This document shows, piece after piece, positions 56,682-64,000 of a DNA stretch of 64,000 nt. The notes under the pieces were generated by a model. The model was not told where the DNA came from and made no database searches. It saw only the letters and a list, made by a program, of their open reading frames with translations. Made by a program: the position numbers and the translations under genes. Location: contig CACWMK010000006.1 in assembly GCA_902761905.1 (NCBI GenBank), positions 18,039 through 82,038 of the forward strand, written 5' to 3'. The stretch comes from an uncultured Prevotellaceae bacterium. Its GTDB lineage: Bacteria; Bacteroidota; Bacteroidia; Bacteroidales; Bacteroidaceae. Every line of letters starts with the position of its first letter. Within the stretch, counting starts at the first letter, position 1.

Positions 56682-59600
56682 ATGAGAGAAAAAATAGACT
56701 GTTTTTTGCCTTGCAATGACCTCGAAACAGCGCGCGATGTAGTGGCGCAAATCAAGGGCAGCAAGACTATTCAACATATCTGTCTGCTGGTAAACACCCC
56801 TCTTGGCGAGGGCGACGATGCACTAAGCGACTGCCAGCAGATAGTGGTTTCAGACCTTACTAGTAGTCAGACTCTGGCGGCGATAGCCAATGAGGCAAAG
56901 GCCGAATACGCACTGCTGCAGATACGTCCGCGACAGATACAGATGGGCCAGGGTACGCTCGACCGCATGGTGCGCATAGCCACCGATTCGGATGCTGCGA
57001 TGATCTATGCCGATCATTACGACCTTATCGACGGCAAGCTCCAGCCCCACCCCGTCATCGACTATCAGATAGGTAGCGTGCGCGACGATTTCGACCTGGG
57101 ATCGCTCATCCTGGTCAAGACCTCACTGCTGCGTGCCTTTGCCCATCAGAACACTGATTACCGGTTTGCCGGTGTGTATGCACTCCGACTGTTCCTGAGT
57201 CGCGAGGGCCGCATCTTCCACATCAACGAGAAGCTCTACACCGAGCAGGAGACCGACACTCGTGCCTCTGGAGAAAAACAGTTCGACTATGTGAACCCGC
57301 GCAACCGCGAGGTACAGATAGAGATGGAGCGTGCCGCCACAGCCCACCTAGCTGCCATCGGCGCCAAGATCGACCCGTCCTTCTATCGCACTCCCGACTT
57401 CAACGAGCAGGAATTTGATGTTGAGGCATCGGTGGTAATCCCCGTGTTCAACCGCGAAAAGACCATCTGCGACGCCGTAAACAGCGCACTCAGTCAGAAG
57501 TGTAAGTTCAAGTTCAATGTCATCGTGGTCGACAATCACTCTACCGATGGCACCACCGAACTTCTCAAGGGATTCCACGACGAGCGACTCATCCACATCA
57601 TCCCCGAGCGCCGCGACCTGGGCATTGGCGGATGCTGGAACACTGCCATCAACGACGACCGCTGCGGCCGCTTTGCCGTACAGCTGGATAGCGACGACCT
57701 CTATTCGTCGCCCAAGACTCTGCAACAGATAGTAGACGCGTTCTACAAGCAGAATGCAGCCATGGTGATAGGTTCGTATCGCATGTGCGACTTCGACCTC
57801 AACACCCTGCCGCCAGGACTCATCGACCACGCTGAGTGGACCGACGAGAACGGACCTAACAATGCCCTGCGCATAAACGGTCTGGGTGCTCCGCGCGCAT
57901 TCTTCACACCACTGCTGCGCCAGGTGGGATTCCCCAACACCTCGTATGGCGAGGACTACGCTCTGGGACTCATCTTCTCACGCCACTACCGCATAGGTCG
58001 TATCTTCACCGAGCTATATCTCTGTCGCCGCTGGGGCGGAAACAGCGATGCAGCCCTGTCGATAGATAAGGTTAATGCCAATAATCTGTACAAGGACCAG
58101 TTGCGTTCGCTCGAGATTCTGGCCCGCCAGCAGATGCTTAAGGGCAAGCAGGAGCTGCTCAACGACTCGCCGCTACTGCGATTCTTCAACCGCCAGCTCG
58201 AGAAGTGGGACGATGCACGCCGCCGCTATCAGGACCTGCGCAACGTCAAGACCCGCGAGCTCTCCGTTGGCACATCTACCATGAAGGTGCAGTGGAACCC
58301 CGCCCGCATAGTATCGACCGGAGCCAAGATCGACAAGCAGACACTGGCCGAGCGCCCCTGTTTCCTGTGCGAGCAGAATCGCCCCAAGGAGCAGGTCAAG
58401 AAGAGCATCGACGGACAGTACGACCTGCTGGTCAACCCGTTCCCCATATTGCCAATACACTTCACCATACCTTCGGTAAAACACGAGCCACAGCTCATCC
58501 GCAAGTCGTATGGCGAAATACATAAGTTGTTGGCAGAGTATCCGCAGATGATGGTGTTCTACAACGGACCCAAGTGCGGTGCCTCAGCGCCCGACCACGC
58601 CCACTTCCAGGGCGGCACATCGGGCATACTGCCACTGCAGATGTCGTGGGGTCGACTCTCGCGCGACCTTAAGCCAGTGTTCCGTCTCAACGACGAGGAG
58701 AGCATATCGCTCATCGAGGAATACCCCTGCCCCGCATTCCTCATCCACAGCAAGTCAGACTATGCCGACGAGCAGATGTTCATCCGCCTGTACGAGGCAC
58801 TGCCAGTGCCCGAGGGCGAGCCAGAGCCAATGCTCAACATCGTGAGCTGGCGACACGAAGCCGACTACTACTCGGTAGTATTCCCACGCCAGAAGCACCG
58901 CCCCGACTGCTATTACAAGGAGGGCGACGAGCAGTTTATCATATCGCCGGGAGCACTCGACATGGCTGGATTCATCGTTACCCCGCGCAAGGAGGACTTT
59001 GAGCGAATCACCCCCGAGATTGCCCTGGGCATACTCAACGAGGTGTCACTCCAGCCTGATGCCCTCCAGCAGGTCATCGCCCGTCTTCAGGCCACCAAAA
59101 GTTCAATGGTCAATAGTCAATGTTCAATGAAGAAAGAGCCCAACGTCACCGTGGGTATCGTCAGCGGCGAGCGCATATCGTTCAGCCTCAACAAGCCTTA
59201 CATGGCCAAGGGCGAGGTGATTACTGGCGACCAGGTGGTTGAGTTCAGCGATGGCGGCATACTGTGGCGCGGCACTCAGTACCGCAACCTCACGTTCACA
59301 CCTCAGGCCGACGACGCCTCGTTCTCGCTCAACGATGTAACCATCGGCGTAAACTTCCACTGGGAGCGCAAGGAGACTCAGACCTTCGAGGGCACCCTAC
59401 GCATCGTGGTCGAGGCCGACAAGATAGTAGCTATCAACGAGTTGCCTGTAGAAAAGTACCTCACCAGCGTCATCTCCAGCGAGATGAGCTCTACGTCGAG
59501 TCTTGAGTTCCTCAAGGCCCACGCCGTAATATCTCGCTCTTGGTTGCTGGCACAGATGGAGAAGCGCAAGCAGCACGAGAGTGGAGGCGACAACTTCTTC

Positions 59601-60350
59601 TCGTTCACCAAGAGCGACCAGGAGTTTATCCGCTGGTACGACCGCGAGGATCACACCATCTTCGACGTTTGTGCCGACGACCACTGCCAGCGCTATCAGG
59701 GCATCACCCGTGCCAACAACACCCATGTTGAGGAGGCTATCAGCCAGACTCGCGGACAGGTGCTGATGTATGGCGACGAGATATGCGACGCACGCTTCTC
59801 GAAGTGTTGCGGAGGCGAGACTGAGGAGTTCCAGTACTGCTGGGAAGATACTCCCAAGCCCTACCTCGTGTCGTTCCACGACCCATACTGCAACACCAGC
59901 GACAAGCACACCCTGTCGCAGGTGCTCAACGACTTCGACCAGGAGACGCCCGACTTCTATCGCTGGGAGGTGAGCTACACCCAGCAGGAGCTGTCCGCAC
60001 TTGTAAACCGCAAGCTAAAGGACGATTTCGGCACCATCACCGACCTCATCCCCGTAGAGCGAGGCAAGAGCGGCCGCATCTGGAAGCTTAAGATTGTAGG
60101 CACCAAGAAGACACTTACCATCGGTAAGGAACTCGAGATACGTCGCGCCCTCAGCGAGAGCCATCTCTACTCATCGGCATTCGATGTAGAAAAGGATGGC
60201 GACAAGTTCGTGCTTAAGGGCAAGGGCTGGGGCCACGGTGTAGGTCTGTGCCAGATAGGTGCCGCAGTGATGGGCGAGCAGGGCCATCCTTACGACGACA
60301 TCCTGCTGTTCTACTATCGCGGAGCCGAAATCAAGCGCCTCTACGATTAA
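56682..60350 (+). CDS. Glycosyltransferase / DUF4922 / SpoIID-LytB trimodular fusion
   Basis: 1222 residues. Residues 1-~235 resemble a degenerate glycosyltransferase-like domain. ~245-500 is a GT2 domain ([18 protein letters not shown]-like entry, [12 protein letters not shown], metal motif [10 protein letters not shown] near 334). ~525-800 is DUF4922, with [11 protein letters not shown] and [12 protein letters not shown] (near 638), recalling the Cys pair and HxHxQ of GalT/HIT nucleotidyl transferases. From 816 a SpoIID/LytB domain follows ([29 protein letters not shown] near 1181), a family that includes peptidoglycan lytic enzymes. No signal peptide or membrane helix was seen. The linker at 806-816 is encoded by heptamer repeats. 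An AmpG-like permease follows, so peptidoglycan metabolism is likely. Confidence 0.82.
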   Translation: MREKIDCFLPCNDLETARDVVAQIKGSKTIQHICLLVNTPLGEGDDALSDCQQIVVSDLTSSQTLAAIANEAKAEYALLQIRPRQIQMGQGTLDRMVRIATDSDAAMIYADHYDLIDGKLQPHPVIDYQIGSVRDDFDLGSLILVKTSLLRAFAHQNTDYRFAGVYALRLFLSREGRIFHINEKLYTEQETDTRASGEKQFDYVNPRNREVQIEMERAATAHLAAIGAKIDPSFYRTPDFNEQEFDVEASVVIPVFNREKTICDAVNSALSQKCKFKFNVIVVDNHSTDGTTELLKGFHDERLIHIIPERRDLGIGGCWNTAINDDRCGRFAVQLDSDDLYSSPKTLQQIVDAFYKQNAAMVIGSYRMCDFDLNTLPPGLIDHAEWTDENGPNNALRINGLGAPRAFFTPLLRQVGFPNTSYGEDYALGLIFSRHYRIGRIFTELYLCRRWGGNSDAALSIDKVNANNLYKDQLRSLEILARQQMLKGKQELLNDSPLLRFFNRQLEKWDDARRRYQDLRNVKTRELSVGTSTMKVQWNPARIVSTGAKIDKQTLAERPCFLCEQNRPKEQVKKSIDGQYDLLVNPFPILPIHFTIPSVKHEPQLIRKSYGEIHKLLAEYPQMMVFYNGPKCGASAPDHAHFQGGTSGILPLQMSWGRLSRDLKPVFRLNDEESISLIEEYPCPAFLIHSKSDYADEQMFIRLYEALPVPEGEPEPMLNIVSWRHEADYYSVVFPRQKHRPDCYYKEGDEQFIISPGALDMAGFIVTPRKEDFERITPEIALGILNEVSLQPDALQQVIARLQATKSSMVNSQCSMKKEPNVTVGIVSGERISFSLNKPYMAKGEVITGDQVVEFSDGGILWRGTQYRNLTFTPQADDASFSLNDVTIGVNFHWERKETQTFEGTLRIVVEADKIVAINELPVEKYLTSVISSEMSSTSSLEFLKAHAVISRSWLLAQMEKRKQHESGGDNFFSFTKSDQEFIRWYDREDHTIFDVCADDHCQRYQGITRANNTHVEEAISQTRGQVLMYGDEICDARFSKCCGGETEEFQYCWEDTPKPYLVSFHDPYCNTSDKHTLSQVLNDFDQETPDFYRWEVSYTQQELSALVNRKLKDDFGTITDLIPVERGKSGRIWKLKIVGTKKTLTIGKELEIRRALSESHLYSSAFDVEKDGDKFVLKGKGWGHGVGLCQIGAAVMGEQGHPYDDILLFYYRGAEIKRLYD
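59102..59129 (+). repeat. Four heptamers forming an in-frame linker
   Basis: Four consecutive heptamers of the form kTCAATr. The last ends in an ATG (59127-59129) in frame with the SpoIID module, immediately followed by AAGAAAGAG. This looks like an ancestral intergenic junction and start codon now read through. Confidence 0.75.
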
Positions 60351-60448
60351 AATATTTCGCTCGGCTTTGCCAAGAATGTTTAATGTTTAATGTTTCGCTC
60401 GGCTATGCCGCTTTTACAAAGGCGGAACGCCGACTAAAAGAATCTTTA

Positions 60449-61723
60449 ATGAACAATAGAAACCCTTGGGCTTGGGTGCCCACACTTTACTTCGCCGAAG
60501 GCGTGCCTTACGTAGCCGTTATGACCATTTCGGTCATCATCTACAAGCGTCTCGGCCTGTCAAACACCGACATCACGCTCTACACCTCGTGGCTCTATCT
60601 GCCATGGGTCATCAAACCCCTGTGGAGCCCGTTTGTAGATATGCTGCGCACCAAGCGCTGGTGGATACTGATGATGCAGATACTCATCGCCGCCGCACTG
60701 GCTGGCGTGGCCTTCACCATCCCGGGACCGCTATGGCTGCAGGGATCGCTGGCATTCTTCTGGTTGCTGGCCTTCTCTAGCGCCACCCACGACATAGCTG
60801 CCGACGGTTTTTATATGCTCGGACTTGAGCAGCACCAGCAGGCCTACTTCGTGGGCATACGCTCCACGTTCTACCGCATAGCCACCATCTTTTCGTCTGG
60901 ACTGCTAGTGGGCTTGGCCGGAGTGCTACAGGTGCTCACACGCAGCATAGCCTACGCCTGGAGCCTGGTGTTCTATCTGATAGCCGGATTGTTCATCGCC
61001 CTGTGGCTGTATCACAGTTGGGCACTGCCCCACCCCGCCGAGGACCAGAACCGCGTGCAGAAGACCGCTGCCGACATCGTCAACGAGTTCTGGCAGACGC
61101 TGGTCACCTTCTTCCGTAAACCGCAAGTATGGGTGGGCATCTGCTTCATGCTGTTCTACCGCATGCCTGAGGGACTGCTGGCCAAGGTTTCGGCTCTGTT
61201 CCTGGTAGATAAGGTCAGCAATGGCGGACTGGGTCTTAGCGATGTAGAGTTTGGTATGGTTCAGGGCACCGTGGGTGTCATCGGCCTCACGCTGGGCGGC
61301 ATCCTTGGCGGTATCGCTGCCAGTCGCGACGGACTTAAGCGCTGGCTGTGGCCCATGGTTATGGCCATCACCATTCCCGACCTGGTCTACGTCTACCTGT
61401 CTTACGCTCTGCCGTCAAGTCTGCTCGTCATCAACATCTGTATCTTCCTCGAGCAGTTCGGCTACGGTTTCGGTTTCTCGGCCTACATGCTATACCTTAT
61501 ATATTATAGCCAGGGCGAGCACAAGACAGCCCACTACGCACTGTGCACAGCCTTCATGGCTCTGTCGATGATGATACCCGGACTGTTTGCCGGCGCCCTG
61601 CAAGAGTCGGTAGGCTATCAGGCGTTCTTCCTGATAGTGGTAGGCTGCTGCGCCATGACCTACATCGTGTCGGCTCTACTCAAGATAGATCCCGAGTTCG
61701 GAAAGAAAAAAGCTTCTGAGTAA
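60449..61723 (+). CDS. AmpG-like MFS permease
   Basis: 424 residues, about 12 membrane helices. The N-terminal NPWAWVPTLYFAEGVPYVAVMTISVIIYKRLGLSNTDITLYTSWLYLPWVIKPLWSPFVD is typical of the AmpG/PAT branch, which imports anhydro-muropeptides. It follows a SpoIID-containing gene, consistent with cell-wall recycling. ATG 60449 was chosen because the open reading further upstream overlaps the previous gene. The 98-base gap contains three AATGTTT heptamers and two near-copies of TTTCGCTCGGCTTTGCC. Confidence 0.82.
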   Translation: MNNRNPWAWVPTLYFAEGVPYVAVMTISVIIYKRLGLSNTDITLYTSWLYLPWVIKPLWSPFVDMLRTKRWWILMMQILIAAALAGVAFTIPGPLWLQGSLAFFWLLAFSSATHDIAADGFYMLGLEQHQQAYFVGIRSTFYRIATIFSSGLLVGLAGVLQVLTRSIAYAWSLVFYLIAGLFIALWLYHSWALPHPAEDQNRVQKTAADIVNEFWQTLVTFFRKPQVWVGICFMLFYRMPEGLLAKVSALFLVDKVSNGGLGLSDVEFGMVQGTVGVIGLTLGGILGGIAASRDGLKRWLWPMVMAITIPDLVYVYLSYALPSSLLVINICIFLEQFGYGFGFSAYMLYLIYYSQGEHKTAHYALCTAFMALSMMIPGLFAGALQESVGYQAFFLIVVGCCAMTYIVSALLKIDPEFGKKKASE

Positions 61724-61730
61724 TTGTTTT

Positions 61731-61806
61731 GCCTACGGATTATACGGATTTTACGAATTTAATTATCCGCGAGATATAATCTGTATAATCCGTAAAATCC
61801 GTAGGC
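61731..61806. terminator. Long inverted repeat between convergent genes
   Basis: GCCTACGGAT (61731-61740) and ATCCGTAGGC (61797-61806) are perfect arms; pairing continues inward through imperfect 9-mers (CGGATTATA, CGGATTTTA). It likely folds both transcripts of the convergent permease and cysE genes and may act as a terminator, though no long T run follows. Confidence 0.6.
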
Positions 61807-61813
61807 CTTATTA

Positions 61814-62734
61814 TCAAATTCCTGCACCGTCTTCGAATGCTACGTCTACTGCTTTACTCTGCAGTATCTTTGAGTGAGGCGGCACACTGTGCGTAAGCCA
61901 GATGTTACCACCGATGGTAGAGTCGTGACCGATGGTGATACGACCCAGTATCGACGCGTTTGAATATACCGTCACGTTGTCCTCGATTATCGGGTGACGT
62001 GGTATGTTCAGCATGTTGCCCTGCTCGTCATACTTGAAACTCTTGGCACCCAGCGTCACACCCTGATACAGCGTCACGTGATTGCCTATGATGGTAGTCT
62101 CGCCGATAACCACACCCGTGCCGTGGTCGATAGCAAAGTACTCGCCTATCTGTGCACCCGGGTGTATGTCGATACCCGTCTTGCTGTGAGCCTGCTCGGT
62201 GATGATACGCGGTATTACAGGCACCTGCAGCTCGTGCAACTTGTGGGCTATGCGATAGTGCGTCATCGTGTTCATCGATGGGTAGCAGAATATCACCTCG
62301 CCAAAGTTGGGCGCAGCCGGGTCGTTGTCAAACATCGCCTGTATGTCAGTATACAGCAGTCGCTTTATCTCGGGCAGAGCATCGATAAACTGCAGCGCCT
62401 TCTCTTCGGCTATGCCATACACCTGCGCCTTGGTGCTGTTGGCCTCGCAGTCCTCGCAGAACTGCAGTCCGTGAGCTATCTGCTTAGTCAGAAGCGTGGT
62501 CAACTCCTCCATCGCCACACCTATATGGTATGCGCGTATAGCCTCGTCGGGCTGTCGCTTCTCAAAATAGTCGGGGAAGATAATGTTCTTTACCAGCGCC
62601 ACTATGCGTTTCACCATCTCTACCGATGGCAGCGGTGCCACCGTGGCAGGCATCATGCCCACCTCCTTCTCAGTCTGCTTCGACAGCAGCGCCACATTCC
62701 TGCGCAGCGTCTCGTTTATCTTTGTCTTGTCCAT
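61814..62734 (-). CDS. cysE: Serine O-acetyltransferase
   Basis: 306 residues. The C-terminal half is a left-handed beta-helix with the SAT signature: TGIDIHPGAQIGEYFAIDHGTGVVIGETTIIGNHVTLYQGVTLGAKS. The N-terminal helical part is longer than in E. coli CysE, as in plant-like and Bacteroides enzymes. It makes O-acetylserine for cysteine synthesis. The -7 box TACCTTTG (complement of 62757-62764) lies 23 bases upstream of the ATG. Confidence 0.93.
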   Translation of the reverse strand: MDKTKINETLRRNVALLSKQTEKEVGMMPATVAPLPSVEMVKRIVALVKNIIFPDYFEKRQPDEAIRAYHIGVAMEELTTLLTKQIAHGLQFCEDCEANSTKAQVYGIAEEKALQFIDALPEIKRLLYTDIQAMFDNDPAAPNFGEVIFCYPSMNTMTHYRIAHKLHELQVPVIPRIITEQAHSKTGIDIHPGAQIGEYFAIDHGTGVVIGETTIIGNHVTLYQGVTLGAKSFKYDEQGNMLNIPRHPIIEDNVTVYSNASILGRITIGHDSTIGGNIWLTHSVPPHSKILQSKAVDVAFEDGAGI

Positions 62735-62766
62735 ACTTTCTTTCGATATTTGCCTGCAAAGGTATG

Positions 62767-62805
62767 AAAAAAGTGACGAAGTTCCAAACTTTTCGCCACT
62801 TTTTT
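62767..62805. terminator. Hairpin upstream of cysE
   Basis: AAAAAAGTGACGAAGTT (62767-62783) pairs with 62787-62805 with a two-base bulge and one G-U pair; A and T runs on both sides make it usable in both directions. It lies just downstream of the decayed Rha gene and directly upstream of the cysE -7 box. Confidence 0.65.
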
Positions 62806-62897
62806 ATTAACAGGAATTTGCTTCCGGCCACACCACCTATCTTCTTATTCAATTGTGGCGATCGATAGCCAGAGTTGATGATTATCGCCTTCTCTTT

Positions 62898-62923
62898 GTC
62901 ATCTCGAGCGTAGTCGAGATGAC
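62898..62923. repeat. REP-like palindrome
   Basis: GTCATCTCGA and TCGAGATGAC, perfect 10-bp arms, 6-base centre GCGTAG. A degenerate half copy (GTCATGTCGAGCG) starts at 62936. The stop codon of the Rha remnant lies inside the left arm, so the repeat truncates that gene. Confidence 0.75.
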
Positions 62924-63248
62924 ACAGGGGCCGTTGTCATGTCGAGCGTTCCCTCTCCTGTCATTTTGAACGTCTTAGCCACCTGAGTAGCGGTCAACGT
63001 ATCCTCAGCTGGCTCGTTCAGCATGCGCAACCCCTTGCCGATGATGTCATCTGCCAGCGCCAGGATCTCCTTCGGACTGGGCAGTGCCAACTGCTGTGGC
63101 TGCTTAGCCAGTCGTTCGCGCTCCAAGAACTCCCAACGCAGCACCAGCTTGGCTCGCGCCTCCACGCTGGCTCCATCTTTCGGATGGCCTGCATCACATT
63201 CTTGTGCTGCTTACCAGTAACCTCTGCAATCTCTAGCGAAGTCATCAT
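62899..63248 (-). pseudogene. Decayed Rha-family phage regulatory protein
   Basis: Reading starts MMTSLEIAEVTGKQHKNVMQAIRKMEPAW (from 63248), the N-terminus of Rha/phage antirepressor proteins. About 25 codons on, the homology jumps to another frame: EARAKLVLRWEFLERERLAKQ...LNEPAEDTLTATQVAKTFKM. The central ~45 residues expected between are missing, with a frameshift at the junction near 63165. The 3-prime end runs into a REP-like palindrome instead of its usual C-terminal domain. It is therefore non-functional. Confidence 0.7.
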
Positions 63249-63256
63249 TTGCTTCT

Positions 63257-63511
63257 CTATGTTGTTGGTTGTTGTGTGTGTAATTCGTCGTGAATCTGCC
63301 ACTCCTCATCAGCACTAACCGACGGATTTACGAAGACCGTTGGTTTCCCCTCTCTTTTCACTGGCACAGTAGCCTCCCCCTTCTGCTTCACCTGCAGCTC
63401 TATGCCCAACTGCTTCAGAATATCGGCCTGATACAGATGCTCCACGTTCTGAATGTTGATGCCACCTGGCTGAACATCCACCTGTGTGTAATGCGTTAGC
63501 TTGTTGCACAT
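63257..63511 (-). CDS. Small protein of unknown function next to the Rha remnant
   Basis: 84 residues, starting at ATG 63509-63511 (MCNKLTHYTQVDVQPGGINI). It is hydrophilic, with a short LYQADILKQLGIELQVK helix-strand and no signal peptide or known motif. It is upstream of and codirectional with the Rha remnant, with 8 bases between. Probably part of an old prophage or mobile module. It lies directly beside the nested palindrome at 63533. Confidence 0.6.
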   Translation of the reverse strand: MCNKLTHYTQVDVQPGGINIQNVEHLYQADILKQLGIELQVKQKGEATVPVKREGKPTVFVNPSVSADEEWQIHDELHTQQPTT

Positions 63512-63532
63512 TTTTTATGGAGCTCGCTCGCT

Positions 63533-63671
63533 GTTGCGCGTTGCAGTGTTGCAGTTAGGAATCAGAGTGGTGTGAGAGTGGAAAATTATCTCTATATTTA
63601 TATATAAATATAGAAGTATTTTTAGGGTATGAAGTAGACGAAAAACAACTGCAACGGTGCAACGCTGCAAC
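63533..63671. repeat. Concentric inverted repeat with GTTGC/GCAAC arrays
   Basis: Three GTTGC copies (63533, 63540, 63548) face three GCAAC copies (63651, 63659, 63667); the innermost 9 bp, GTTGCAGTT and AACTGCAAC, are a perfect pair. At the centre is a perfect 24-bp palindrome (63591-63614) with half-site TCTATATTTATA. Outer centre 63601.5, inner centre 63602.5. Same design as 1277-1434. Confidence 0.85.
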
Positions 63672-63721
63672 GGCGTCAACTTTTTCAGTATAAACATTCG
63701 TGAACCGCAATGAAAATATCG

Positions 63722-63729
63722 TACCTTTG
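63722..63729 (+). promoter_or_regulatory. Promoter -7 box of the HU-like gene
   Basis: TACCTTTG followed by CATC, with TTCG 21 bases upstream. The leader to ATG 63906 would be about 170 bases, unusually long for this window. Confidence 0.55.
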
Positions 63730-63905
63730 CATCGTCAAAATGAATGAGGAAGGGAGCGCCCGCACGAGGAAAAACTATTTCTCACGTGCACTAGGAAATT
63801 CTGTCACGTGCGGCAGCAAACTTACGTCAGACATTAAAGATTAAAGATTAAACATTAAACATTTAAATTTTTATTTACAAATTATCAATTATCAATTAAA
63901 GAACT

Positions 63906-64000
63906 ATGGCACTAAAGGTAAAGGCACAGGAAAAGCTGCAGAAGATCGGCAAGTATGAGGGCACTTATCGCTACATCATGATGCCCGAGTTGTACACATC
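63906..64000 (+). CDS. HU-related DNA-binding protein, partial
   Basis: Only the first ~31 codons are inside the window: MALKVKAQEKLQKIGKYEGTYRYIMMPELYT. This N-terminus is the one found in the Bacteroidetes HU-related DNA-binding proteins, which often sit beside phage or capsule-associated modules. The rest lies beyond the right edge. Confidence 0.65.
   Translation, partial: MALKVKAQEKLQKIGKYEGTYRYIMMPELYT

Larger units (their letters stand above)
63512..63905. other. Gene-free region before the HU-like gene
   Basis: 394 bases. Contents: nested palindrome (63533-63671), a plus-strand -7 box TACCTTTG (63722-63729), two CACGTGC sequences about 30 bp apart (near 63783 and 63814) in the expected leader, and tandem heptamers (63832-63866 and near 63879-63898) up to the start codon. 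Confidence 0.7.

Overview
This window comes from a Bacteroidales chromosome, most likely Prevotella or a close relative. The evidence is a SusC/SusD pair, Bacteroidetes-type promoters (TTTG or TTG, then 19-21 bases, then TAnnTTTG), DUF4924, DUF4922 and DUF5123 families, an arabinose locus with a Nudix-type AraR, and many AT-rich junctions made of heptamer repeats. Most of it is ordinary core genome with well-packed genes. The unusual material sits in three places: the intergenic region 1182-1749, the island 26480-29200, and the right end after 62760.

Layout. 1-4990: a cut-off kinase-RapZ fusion, a ROK glucokinase, a LysE exporter, DUF4924 and rfbD. 5006-11372: prfC, a YrdC/Sua5 protein, a ClC channel, fmt, a tiny ORF, rpe, and a convergent ECF sigma factor. 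11557-14414: a GHMP kinase/nucleotidyltransferase fusion convergent with rfbA. 14530-18147: two small unknown proteins, zapA, rny and a YjjG-type phosphatase. 18186-26477: a pectin-type utilisation locus (PL9-like lyase divergent from SusC, SusD and a DUF5123-type lipoprotein) with two LacI-type operator sequences between the divergent arms.

26480-29200: an AT-rich island. A lone VapE-type helicase gene is enclosed by two 108-bp blocks of 9-bp iterons that are mirror images with identical spacing (46, 20, 11, 11, 11). Next to it lie an 11-bp hairpin, three tandem TTCCCA-N3-TGGGAA palindromes, an AGTCCT hairpin and the broken end of a secreted protein. This is the best candidate for an undescribed system.

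29330-34091: an ABC-F ATPase whose second active site is dead, grpE, dnaJ and folC. 34199-37982: a galactose operon (galM, sugar MFS, galK). 38164-49492: an arabinose locus (lipoprotein mutarotase, SSS symporter, AraR, araD, araA, then a histidine kinase and membrane AraC-type regulator, araB, GH51). 49527-56580, all on the minus strand: CDF transporter, secG, a TPR-like protein, lptE, a sigma-54 activator, a flippase-like protein, pdxA and rlmN. 56682-61723: a 1222-residue glycosyltransferase/DUF4922/SpoIID fusion and an AmpG-like permease, then cysE. 62898-64000: a decayed Rha-type phage regulator, a small unknown gene, a nested palindrome and the start of an HU-like gene.

Two loci at opposite ends of the window (1277-1434 and 63533-63671) share one architecture: inverted arrays of short tandem repeats around an AT-rich central palindrome with an ATATTTATA half-site. 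Both lie between a minus-strand gene and a plus-strand promoter. No rRNA, tRNA or CRISPR array was seen. All functional calls come from reading motifs by eye; no database search was possible.
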